Shown here: piece by piece, positions 27,445-37,300 of the stretch
Numbering within the stretch: the first letter of the stretch is position 1
Layout: every line of letters begins with the position of its first letter
Assembly: GCA_016793885.1 (NCBI GenBank)
Contig: JAEUHE010000179.1
Coordinates: forward strand, 124,001 to 188,000
From: Verrucomicrobiales bacterium
GTDB taxonomy: Bacteria > Verrucomicrobiota > Verrucomicrobiia > Limisphaerales > UBA11320
Length of the DNA: 64,000 bases
Direction: 5' to 3'
Notes under the pieces: model-generated
The model's database searches: none
Seen by the model: only the letters and a program-made list of their open reading frames with translations
Told to the model about the DNA's origin: nothing
Position numbers and translations under genes: made by a program

Positions 27445-29034
27445 CTAGGCCTGACGGGCCAAGAGGAATGCTTTCAGTTCCGCGGCCGCCTTGCCGCCGA
27501 AGCCAGGGACCTCGGCGATTTCCTCCACCGTGGCCACGCGAAGTCGCTGAACGGAGCCAAATTTCTTCAGGAGGGCCGCTTTGCGTGCCTCTCCGATTCC
27601 AGGGAAGTCGTCCAGAATGCTTTCCGAAATCTTCTTGATGCGCAGCTGGGCGTTGTAGCTGTTGGCGACGCGATGCGACTCATCCCGCACCCGTTGCAAG
27701 AGCTTCACCGCCGGCGAATCTAATCCCAATCGCAAGGGAGTCGCGTCTCCAGGGCGGTAAATCTCCTCGAACTCCTTGGCCAATCCGATCACCGGAATGC
27801 GCTCCAAACCCAGTTTCTTGAGTTCGGCTACCGCCATGTTGAGCTGTCCACGCCCGCCATCAATGAGGATCAGGTCGGGTAAATTCGACGCTTTATCGCG
27901 CGGCGCAGAGATGGTGTCCGCTACCGGCCCCGTCTCCTTGAGCTCCAGCTCCTCGGCGGAGTCAGACGTTTCCTCCTCGGGGTGCGTCACCGCTCCGGTA
28001 GCTTCACGCAGCAGCCGGGAGTAACGACGCCGAACTGCCTCGGCGATGCACGCGAAATCGTCCTGACCGGTGACTGTTTTCATTCGAAACCGGCGATACT
28101 GGGCGCGATTGGGCCGTCCGCGGAGAAAGCTGACAAGCGAGGCCACCGCCAGGGTACCGCTGATGTTCGAAATATCGAACCCCTCGATGCGCGCCGGAGC
28201 GGCGGACAGCCCCAGCACCTTGGCCAACTCCTGAAGATCGCGTTCCGGATCCAATGAAACCGGAAGCTTGTAGGGAACTCGCGTGAACTCCTTGGTCTTG
28301 CGGGTGGCTTTGCGAAGATCCGCGATGGCGTCGCGCAGCTGCGCCGCCTTCTCGTAGTCCTGAGCGACCGCCGCCTGCTTCATCTCCGCTTCCAACTGAT
28401 CCGCCATCTCGCCGCATTGCCCGGAGAGAAACTCGCAGGCGGCGTTGACCTGTTGGAGATACTGATCGCGCGTCACGTTGCCTATGCACGGGGCGGTGCA
28501 GAACTTCAGGTTCCCATACAGACAGTGCTTGTAGTCCGCCTCGGTGGGCGTCAGGGGCCGACAGCCCCTCAGGTTGAACTGACGCCGCACCAAGTGCAGG
28601 GTCCGCCGGATGGCCCCCGAGTTCGTAAACGGACCGAAATAACGCGCCCCGTCCTCCTGTTTCATCCGGGTCAGCGTGAACCGCGGAATCGGATCGTTGA
28701 GGGTCACCTTCAGCAACAGGAACTGTTTGTCATCGCGGAAGCTGACATTGTAGCGAGGGTGAAACTCCTTAATGAGCTTCCCCTCCAACAGCAAGGCTTC
28801 AGGCTCACTGCGCACCACATGAACATCGAGATCATGAATGGCCTCGACCAAGGCATTGAACTTCACATCCCACCCCAGGCGGCGTGAAGGATGGAAGTAT
28901 TGACTCACACGCTTGCGCAGATCCCGCGCCTTGCCAACATAGATCACCGTTCCCAGCCGGTCCTTCATCAGGTAAACCCCAGGTTTATGCGGCAGCTGGG
29001 ACAGCTTGCTGCGGATATGATCCGTGGCGGGCAT
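27445..29034 (-). CDS. uvrC: excinuclease ABC subunit C
   Basis: 529 residues, shorter than the roughly 610 of E. coli. It makes both incisions around bulky DNA lesions with UvrAB. The N-terminal GIY-YIG nuclease is KPGVYLMKDRLGTVIYVGKARDLRKRVSQYF. FCTAPCIGNVTRDQY follows, then the UVR helix (about 200-235). The RNase H-like nuclease has Asp in GFDISNISG, Asp in LILIDGGRGQLNMA and His in RDESHRVANSYN. Two helix-hairpin-helix motifs end the protein (IGEARKAALLKKFGS, VPGFGGKAAAELK). An acidic, low-complexity insert (PEEETSDSAEELELKETG) splits the RNase H domain. It begins 29 bases after gmhA. Confidence 0.96.
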   Translation of the reverse strand: MPATDHIRSKLSQLPHKPGVYLMKDRLGTVIYVGKARDLRKRVSQYFHPSRRLGWDVKFNALVEAIHDLDVHVVRSEPEALLLEGKLIKEFHPRYNVSFRDDKQFLLLKVTLNDPIPRFTLTRMKQEDGARYFGPFTNSGAIRRTLHLVRRQFNLRGCRPLTPTEADYKHCLYGNLKFCTAPCIGNVTRDQYLQQVNAACEFLSGQCGEMADQLEAEMKQAAVAQDYEKAAQLRDAIADLRKATRKTKEFTRVPYKLPVSLDPERDLQELAKVLGLSAAPARIEGFDISNISGTLAVASLVSFLRGRPNRAQYRRFRMKTVTGQDDFACIAEAVRRRYSRLLREATGAVTHPEEETSDSAEELELKETGPVADTISAPRDKASNLPDLILIDGGRGQLNMAVAELKKLGLERIPVIGLAKEFEEIYRPGDATPLRLGLDSPAVKLLQRVRDESHRVANSYNAQLRIKKISESILDDFPGIGEARKAALLKKFGSVQRLRVATVEEIAEVPGFGGKAAAELKAFLLARQA

Positions 29035-29063
29035 GAGGAAGATTCCGAGCAGATCACCGGCGA

Positions 29064-29633
29064 TCAGCGGGCCAGCTCCGGATTCTCCATAAACGCGTAG
29101 CAGAGCATGTGTAGAATCCCCATCTGCGCATCCTCCACCCGACCGTAATGCGTCGAGTCGATCACGATCACATGGTTCGCCAGGTCAGCCATGCGGCCGC
29201 GCTTGGCCCCCACCAAGGCCACGGTTTCCACGCCATTGGCGCCGCACCATTCCAAGGCCTTGACGAGGTTGGGTGAGTTGCCACTCACGCTAACCCCGAT
29301 GAAGAGATCCCCCTTTTTGGCATAATTTTGTAACTGCCCCGAAAAGATGTCCGCATACGAGTAGTCATTCCCGAGAGCGGTAATCCAGGAGACGTTGTCG
29401 GTGAGCGAGAGACAGCGGAAACGCTTCGAGAGCTTATCGGAAGCCCCCTTGCCGAGGTCGGTGATGAAATGCGACGAATTCGACGCGCTGCCCCCGTTCC
29501 CAGCCACAAAGATCTGGCGGTCCTGAGACCAAATCTCCTTCATGCGAGCGACAATCTTCTCGACGGCCGCCGCTGGAATGGAATCGAGCGCCGCCTTCTG
29601 AGCCTGAACGTAATCGTTAATCCACTTTTGCAT
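29064..29633 (-). CDS. gmhA: phosphoheptose isomerase-like SIS-domain protein
   Basis: 189 residues from the ATG at 29633 (MQKWINDYVQAQKAALDSI); the upstream extension of the frame overlaps the divergent promoter and is rejected. A single SIS domain with AGNGGSASNSSHFITDL (phosphosugar loop) and GVSVSGNSPNLVKALEW matches GmhA, which turns sedoheptulose-7-phosphate into glycero-manno-heptose-7-phosphate for LPS core synthesis. A close relative, DiaA, has the same fold, so I hold the exact role at moderate certainty; the presence of LPS genes in the window fits GmhA. Confidence 0.85.
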   Translation of the reverse strand: MQKWINDYVQAQKAALDSIPAAAVEKIVARMKEIWSQDRQIFVAGNGGSASNSSHFITDLGKGASDKLSKRFRCLSLTDNVSWITALGNDYSYADIFSGQLQNYAKKGDLFIGVSVSGNSPNLVKALEWCGANGVETVALVGAKRGRMADLANHVIVIDSTHYGRVEDAQMGILHMLCYAFMENPELAR

Positions 29634-29729
29634 GGCTGGATTATGGTGTAAGAGGACCCAGGGGGGAAACGGAAAATGGAACTTTAGGATGGACACCCTG
29701 TCACTCTCTGTCGGACGGTAGGATGCAGC

Positions 29730-31052
29730 ATGTCGAGACCGCTCAATGAAATGTATCGGCGATGGCGGTTGCAGATCTTCTCGGTGACATGGCTGGCGTA
29801 CGCAGCCTTCTACCTGACCCGCAAGGCATTCTCGGCGGCCAAAAACGAGCTGAAGCAGCCCGAGGTCATGGGGTTGACCAAGGGACAAATGTCCGCCATG
29901 GATGGATCCTATTCGGCGGGCTATGCGCTGGGCCAGTTCCTCTGGGGCACGCTGGGTGACCGCTTCGGAGCGCGGCGCGTGGTCCTGCTGGGTATGATGG
30001 CCTCCATCATTACGTCCATCCTAATGGGCCTCTCCAACACAGCTCTGCTCATCGGGGTGTTTTTTACAGCCCAAGGCATCTGGCAGGCCAGCGGCTGGGC
30101 GCCGCTGAACAAAAACATGGGTGAGTTCTTCTCTCAAAAGGAGCGAGGAACAATCATGGGGTTCTGGTGCACGAACTACGCCTTGGGCGGGTTCGTGGCA
30201 ACGATCATTGCCAGCTACGTCGCCAAGCACTATGGCTGGCGAAGCTCTTTCATCGTCCCCGCCCTTCTCCTGCTGGTCGTGTGGGTGCTGTTCTACTTCC
30301 TTCAACGAAATCGCCCCGAGGATGTGGGCTTGCCCTCGATCGAGGAGTATCAAGGCAACCCCACCATGACGAGGCGCACCGATATTCCCGTACCAACGGT
30401 CCGCGAGCCGCAGGACTCCACCTGGAGCGTGATCCTCGACGTGCTGAAGAACCGCATGGTCTGGATCCTCGCCCTCAGTTACTTTCTCATTAAACCCACC
30501 CGCTATCTGCTCCTCTTCTGGTCACCCGTATACATCAGCGAACGGTTGGGCACCAACACGGCCGATTCAGGATTCCTCAGCAGCCTCTTCGATCTGGCGG
30601 GCCCGATCGGCACGTTGCTCGGAGGCTTCCTCTCCGACCGCGTTTTTGGTTCCAAACGCATGCCGGTCGCGGTTCTGGCATTGACCTTTCTCGCCATCCT
30701 GATGATCGCCTTTCCGTTCATGCCCCTGAGCCATTTCATGATGGGGGCCGGCATGTTCACCATGGGATTTCTAGTCTTCATCCCCGATTCGCTGATATCC
30801 AGCGCCGCAGCGATCGACTTTGGAACCAAAAAAGGATCTTCGACGGCCAACGGACTGATCAATGGCTGCGGATCGATCGGGCAAATGCTCGGCGTGACCC
30901 TTCCCGGCGTGGTCGAGTCGCTGCTCGGCAAAGGCCAGGACATCTGGCTTTCCATCTTCGTGGGGCTGGGAATCTCATTGGCCTTGGCGGCGCTGCTTCT
31001 CGCCCCGCAATGGCATCGCCTGCCTCCGAAGCCGGAAGCAGCCCCGGCGTAG
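29730..31052 (+). CDS. OPA-family (GlpT/UhpT-like) major facilitator transporter
   Basis: 440 residues with about twelve membrane helices. The N-terminal block WLAYAAFYLTRKAFSAAKNEL carries the basic residue typical of organophosphate:phosphate antiporters. DGSYSAGYALGQFLWGTLGDRFGARRVVLLG is the MFS motif between helices 2 and 3, and WAPLNKNMGEFFSQKERGTIMGFW is the OPA signature region. The second half has GFLSDRVFGSKRMPVAVLAL. Family members exchange glycerol-3-phosphate, hexose-phosphates or phosphoglycerates for phosphate at the inner membrane. It is divergent from gmhA (96-base gap), which is suggestive of sugar-phosphate use but no more. Confidence 0.9.
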   Translation: MSRPLNEMYRRWRLQIFSVTWLAYAAFYLTRKAFSAAKNELKQPEVMGLTKGQMSAMDGSYSAGYALGQFLWGTLGDRFGARRVVLLGMMASIITSILMGLSNTALLIGVFFTAQGIWQASGWAPLNKNMGEFFSQKERGTIMGFWCTNYALGGFVATIIASYVAKHYGWRSSFIVPALLLLVVWVLFYFLQRNRPEDVGLPSIEEYQGNPTMTRRTDIPVPTVREPQDSTWSVILDVLKNRMVWILALSYFLIKPTRYLLLFWSPVYISERLGTNTADSGFLSSLFDLAGPIGTLLGGFLSDRVFGSKRMPVAVLALTFLAILMIAFPFMPLSHFMMGAGMFTMGFLVFIPDSLISSAAAIDFGTKKGSSTANGLINGCGSIGQMLGVTLPGVVESLLGKGQDIWLSIFVGLGISLALAALLLAPQWHRLPPKPEAAPA

Positions 31053-31069
31053 CGGGGAGCGTAGCACTT

Positions 31070-31296
31070 CTCAGGTCGTCCCCTACAGCTCGGGTTGTAG
31101 GAGCCGACGTGAGAAGGCCTCGGCGAACGTTCGAACGACGTTGCGGCGTCACGAGCGATAGGCGGCACCGAGGACTCCTGACGTCGTCCCCTACAGTTCG
31201 GGTGTAGGAGCCGACGTGAGGAGGCCTCGGCGAACGTTCAAAAGACGTTGCGGCGTCGCGAGCAATAGGCGGACTCTCCTGACGTCGTCCCCTACG
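31070..31296. repeat. tandem array of an approximately 105-bp palindrome-containing repeat
   Basis: Two nearly complete units (31070-31172 and 31177-31272) and a third partial one (31277-31296) repeat with spacings of 108 and 101 bases. Each unit carries GTCGTCCCCTACAG, GTAGGAGCCGACGTGAG, GGCCTCGGCGAACGTTC and GACGTTGCGGCGTC in the same order. The left part is an inverted repeat (CTCCTGACGTCG / GCCGACGTGAGGAG). It sits between the convergent ends of the transporter gene and the giant oxidase gene. No spacers of CRISPR type are present. Confidence 0.85.
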
Positions 31297-31309
31297 GCCC
31301 GACCCGCTC

Positions 31310-34300
31310 TCAGCGGGAGGGTTCGGCCGAAGCCTCAACGAGTCGGGCGCGCCAGAACCCGTGCTGCCCCAGCGGCTGTTCCGCGAAGGTCCACCGCTCG
31401 CGATCGCCCAAGGTCTCGACCACTCGCCCGAGGAATAGAGCCGGGGGAGCCTCCTCCCAGTTCACCAAATCGGTGCTAGACTCCAGGATCACTCCCAGGC
31501 CGCCGTCGAGCGGCCGATCGACCACCAAACGGAACATGCCCGGTGAAGCGGTCTCCAGGGTCAGCAGCACTCCCGCGCTGTTAGGACCCGCGAGTGTGGC
31601 CGGGGCAGAGAGGATCGTCCACGGGACATCCGCACGCGTGGTGAACAGCCCATCCCAGAGTTGCAGCGAAACAATGTAGCTGCCCGCAGCGGTAGGCACA
31701 CCAACGATCCGTTTACCTACCGAGTCCGCGGTCAATCCCGGCGGTAAGCCCGACGCGCTGAGCACCACCGGCTGTTCATCCAGGTCCGCACAAGGGATGG
31801 CCAGCGCTACGCTCTGACCGACGGTGTGCTGCTGCGGCCCCGGGACCGTCAGCGTCGGCGCCCGATCCAAAATCATGCCCGGTTGGAACAGGGCCGTAGC
31901 CGGGATGATCTGCTTGGTGGTCCTAGCGCTGGACCAGCGCAACTCGCAACGGGCGTTGCCGCCGGCCTCATAGAATTCCAGGCGGATCGTGGCCGGAACG
32001 CCGGCGGTGAGGGCGATCGTGCCCCGATTCTCCACCGCCGAGGAATCCGTCCACCGATTGATGATCTGTTGGTTATTCACCCACAGCCGAACGCCGTCGT
32101 CGGCGGTCGTGTAGAAGGTATAGGTCTCCGTATACGCCGGCAGCACGGATCCCGTCCACCGAACCGAGAAGTTGTTAGCCGGAACGGCATTAGAAGGCGT
32201 CCCCGTTCCCCAGTTGAAGTTGACGGTCTGATCGACTCGTTCCATGAGCTGGGTGGTGAAGGTCTTGCCGCTGAAATAGCGTCCCCGCAAGCCCGTCGGA
32301 CTAGCACCGCCAATGATCTGACGCGTGGTCCGGGCGCTGGACCACCGAAGTTGGCAACTAGCGAACCCGGTCGCCTCGTAGTACTCCAGGCAGATCTTGA
32401 CTGGCGTGCCGGCGGTCAGCGCAACCGCGACGGTGTTCGTCGTGTTGCTGGAGGCAGTCCAGCGGTTGATGACTTGGCGGTCATTGACCCAGAGCCGAAC
32501 GCCGTCATCGGCGGAAACAGCGAAGGTATAGGTTTCCGTGTAAGCGGGAATCACCGAGCCAGTCCATCGAACCGAGAAGTCATCGGCCGGGACACCGGCA
32601 GCCGGAGAGGCAGTCAGCCAGTCGAAGTTGATCGCCGTATCCTTGCGTTCCACCACCGCACGCTCGAAGTTGCGGCCGGCGTAGTATTGCGCCCTGAATC
32701 CCGTACGGTTCGGCGCCGCATCATTGTCCTGGATGGTCACAACGGCGCTGCCATCCGTGATCCGTGCCCCCTGAGGAGTGGTGAGGGTCACCAGAATCGT
32801 TTTGCTGGATTCCACCCAGTTATCCTCCCAGAGCGGGATACGAATGGATTGGATCGTGGTAGCCGGCGGAAATACCAGCGTCCCCGTCACGAGAGCGAAA
32901 TCCTCGCCGACGATCGCCGTGCCCGCCGCCACGCTGTAATTGACTCGGGCCTCGAACGGAGAGGCTTGAGAGAGAGTCACCTGAACGCTGGCACCGCCCG
33001 CATCTTCACGCACCGCCAGATCGGCTACGGTCAGGTTAGGACAGACATCGCTCACCGCGAAACTACCCAGTGTAACGGTACCGGATCCATTGCTGTTCCG
33101 AACCTGGATCGAGTAACTGCCGGCAGCCAGTCCGGAGAACACGGGTGAGCTTTGCCACTGCGTTCCGTTTCGGCTGTACTCATACACTCCGCTTCCCCCG
33201 CTTACACTGACGGTCAGGGTGCCGATGCTCGATCCGCAGCTGGCCGGAGTTGTCGACGCTGTCCCAGTGATGGGTGCCAGCGTGCCGCCGTCGTCCAACT
33301 GACGAAGAAATGCGACCAGGTTGGCGAGATCGGTGGCGTTCAAGCTAACGCCGCTATGGGAAAGAATCGATTGTTCCAAGGTGAGAGCTGAACCGTCGTG
33401 AAGATAAGGAGCGGTGGCCCAGAGTCCGCGCAAGGTCGGGGTGTCGAATCCCGTGAGGACCGCACTCAACCGCTGACCACTGGTGCTCCGGATCGTTCCG
33501 ATGTTGTGGAAGACTCCGAGAGCACTATCGGTATACTGGCTGCCTGAATGACACTGCGCGCAGTTCAACTGTTGGAAGACGGCCTGTCCCGCCACAGCGG
33601 CGGCCGTGAGGCTGCCATCTGGGTTGCGATCCGGGCTGTCGCCGTTGCTGGTCAAGGAAGCCAGGTAAGACGCGAGGGCGTCCAAGTCCGCGCTTCGCCC
33701 GGCTTTGGGATCGCCCAGCGGCTGGGAACGCGTGCCGGAGTGGAAGTCCGCGTCGCTCATGAGCCCGGTGCCGCCTGCGAATGCGCGAATCTGCCCCTCG
33801 AAGTCCTGCACCTCGTCAAAGTTGCCGGTCCAATGCAGCGGCCCCTGCGACGTGCCGCCGTGTCCACGCAGCGTGATGGTGTTGCGCAGCCCCTCTCCGA
33901 ACTGGGTGAAATCCCAGACGCGCCCATCCTGGCCGCCGTCGTTGTGACAGGAGGCGCAGCTGACATACTGCTGGAACGCCAAGCGAGTGTCCCGCGCGTC
34001 GTAGAAGTGCTGCTTACCCAGCAGCACCGTCGGAGACAGCTTGTCGATTCCCACAGTATTCAAGGTGGCCAGCAAAGCGGGAGCCGCTTCGGAGCCGCCT
34101 TGCAGTGCGGTCAGATCAAACACGCTCACCGTTCGATCCATGAAGTTTTGCACAAAGAGGGTTCGACCATCCGGAGACACCGCCACGCCCTGCGGGGCCC
34201 GGCCGACGGAGAATCTAACGATCTCTCGCTTCGCCCAGGCATCAATCACTGCCACCTCACGACTGCCTTCCAAGGCGGTAAAGACGAAAAGGCCCTTGGG

Positions 34301-37300
34301 ATCCAAGACCGCCGCGCTGGCGATGCCTGCATTGTCGAAATCCACCCGACCCTCAATATCCTCGACCCCGCTCGCGAGCAGAATACGGGAGGCAATGCTC
34401 CGCACACTCATGTCGTGGGTCAAATCTCCGCCGTTTCGCAGTTGCCCCCGCTTGATGTTGTCCTGCTTCGAGGGCACCCAGGCTGAAAGGCCGTCCGGTG
34501 AAACCGCCACCGCTCCCAGATAGTTGGGAATCCCCTTGGCCGAGTTGGAAGTATCTGGAGCTTCGCTGTGCTCCAGCACTGTCTTGCCTGCCACGGTAAA
34601 TGCAGCGACGTTGACCAACAGGACTTCCCCGCCTTGTTTGACTCCCCCGACCGTCGTCTCGACCACCGCCGTGTCCTCGCCCGGCAGTCGGGGAGTGACG
34701 AAGCGGCTGACCAACAAACGTGTGCCGTCCGGCGACAAAGCCAGATGGCGAATGTCGACTCCCAAGGCCAGCGAACCAAGGACAGCGCCGGTCGTGGAAT
34801 TCAATTTCAAAAGATTGCCAGTCGCTTCCAACGCGACATAGACCGCCGTACCGCTAGGATCCGCCAGAATGCCAAATGGACGAGATCCTCGGGGCAGTGC
34901 GATGGTCTGGGCCACGGTGAAATCCGGGCGTAGCACCGTCACGCTCGCAGATCCCGCATTGGCCACCCACACCCTGCCGTCCGGACTCTGGCTCAGGGTC
35001 TTGGGCGATACCCCTACCCCGACCTCGGACAGTTTCGCGCGGCTCACGGCGTCAAATACGGAAACCGTGTCCTGATCCGGGTTCACCACCCACAGTCGAG
35101 GTGCCCCGGTACCGACCGTGGCGTACAGCACGCTGCTCGACTGGCTGGGTTTGCCGGTGGCGAGCGGCGCGTGGACGCCTTGACGATAGCTCGCGGTCAA
35201 CTCGCGGCCGGTATCGTCCTGCGCGGTAACCGTCACCAGAAATCGTCCGGGCGCAGCAAAGGTATGGGTGACGGCGGGAGAACTCGAAAAAGCCGTATCC
35301 GGTGTGCCATCCCCAAAACTCCAACGGAACCGCGGATTTCGTCCGCCAGATGCGGTAGCGGAAAGCCCGACGGCCGTCCCCGAAAGCACCGGACTGCCGC
35401 TCAGCGGCTGCAGGGAAAGAACATCGTTGATGACCCATTGAACCACGCTGGAGACAGCCGGCAGATTTCCGTCCGAGACCGTCACGGTCGAGGTAAAGCT
35501 GCCGGCCACCGTCGGCGAACCCGAGATCAAGCCGGAGGCGGGAGCGATGGAGAGCCCAGGAGGCAAGCCCGTGCTGCTCCAGGTCAGCAGATCCCCGTTG
35601 GCATCGGCGGCCTGCATCTGCAGATTCACGTTCAGGCCGAGGGCCCCCAATTGAGTTCCGACAGAGGTGATCACCGGTGCGGAGGGGAGAGAGAAGGCGT
35701 TGACGTGAACGCTCCAAGCCTCCACGTCCTGGTTGTTACCCAACCCTCCGGTTCCCGCTGTGAATCCAATCCAACCTTGGCTGCCGACCTCGGCGCTCAG
35801 GTCCAAGCTCACGGTCATCACTGGCGTGGTGGGTTTCGTAACCACCACCCCTTGAGCCGCGAAGACTCGGAGCTGATCTGCCGGGCCGTCGTAGTCTACC
35901 CACACGGTATGGCTGCCCTCGTTCTCCAGATCCCAGCCCGGGGTCCAGGTGGCGAGGTGGGTCTCCACGTTGCCGGAGCGCAGAACACCCAGATGGTTTC
36001 CATTCACATCGCCGACACCTTGGTAGTTGTCCATCTCGACTGCGAAACTTCGCGCCACCCCCGAGTATCCCAGGCCGCTGCCGGTTCCGCCCAGCGCGTT
36101 GGGACTATTGCCTTGAATGACAAACGTCATTCCGTCGGCGCCGTCGGCCGTTCCGTGAATTCGGAAAACCCAGCGGGTGCTGAAGGAGGTATCCGGTCCC
36201 AGCACAATCGGGTTGCTGAGGAAAGCCGATCCAGCCTGGTTCAGAGCATTCGGCGTCAGCCGAAGCGCGGCACCCGCGAGTGCCGCATTGCCGTTCAACG
36301 TCAGTCCCGCGGCACCGGTGAAGGTCGAATACGTCTGGCTATAGCTGGAGGGCTGCACAACCCAGGTGAGGGAGATGGTGTTGGTCGTCAAACCGTCGGT
36401 CAGGCTCACCTGCACCACGGCGGACCCCGCGGCCGTGGGGACTCCGGAGATCCGACCCGTCGTTGCATCCATCGTCAAGCCGGCGGGCAAGCCCGTGGCC
36501 GACCACTGAAAAACCGCTCCCGCCGGCCCAATGCCCGTCATCTGCAAGGAAACACTTTGGCCGATGTAGGAGGATTGATTTCCGGCCAGGGTGATCTGGA
36601 CGGAGGCTGTCGGGTCGACCAAAATCGTCTTAGAAACCGAGTGGACCCCGGCGGCGTTGAGACCGAAGAGCATCCAGTAACCGGGGGTCATCACATTCAG
36701 GTTCGCGCGAGCCGTCAACTCATAGGTCCCTGGTGAAACTTCAGTGAAGGGAAGCGTGAGATAGCGGAGATCGGTGTTGACCGAGTGGGTGATCGCCGAC
36801 ATCCGAATGAAGCTGAACTTGGTGAGTCCCGGAGTGCCCGTGACGGTAAAGCGCGTGCCCGCGCCAATGACCTGCGGGCTGGTCGAGAGCACCGGCCGCG
36901 CAGCCAAGGTTCCGTCGGGGTTGAACAGCGGGGCCGGAGTGTAGATCTGGGCGTCGCGGTGATCGGCCGCATTCCCGCTCAATCCACCCCCTCCTGAATA
37001 TACTCGACCGTCGGGGAGCAGGAGTGCCAACGAATGGTAGTTTCGCGGTACGGACATGTCGGCCACGGTGCGCCATTGCTTGGTCACCGGGTTCCAGATC
37101 TCCGGGGTCAAAATGGACCCGGTGTCGTTGAATTTGAGTCCTGACGTATTGCCGCCCATCACCATCACTTCCCCGTTGGGCAACACCACCCCGTTGGCAA
37201 ACTGACGGGCATAGGTCATGGAGGCGGTCGGAGTGACAACGGGAGTGGGCCCCGTCAAATCGACCGTGTAGGCCAATGGACTGCTGGTGCCCGTTGTTGT

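Noticed and set aside
31070-31296. Possible CRISPR array
   Set aside because: Units are about 105 bp with near-identical sequence throughout, no short repeats with unique spacers and no cas gene.
31826-33148. Long plus-strand open frame (440 codons) inside the giant oxidase gene
   Set aside because: Antisense to a gene with clear PA14/Calx-beta domains; Arg/Gly-rich with no recognisable motif. High-GC coding DNA often leaves such frames.
35171-36736. Long plus-strand open frame (521 codons) inside the giant oxidase gene
   Set aside because: Antisense shadow of the lectin, Ig and PKD region; no conserved motif or plausible start.
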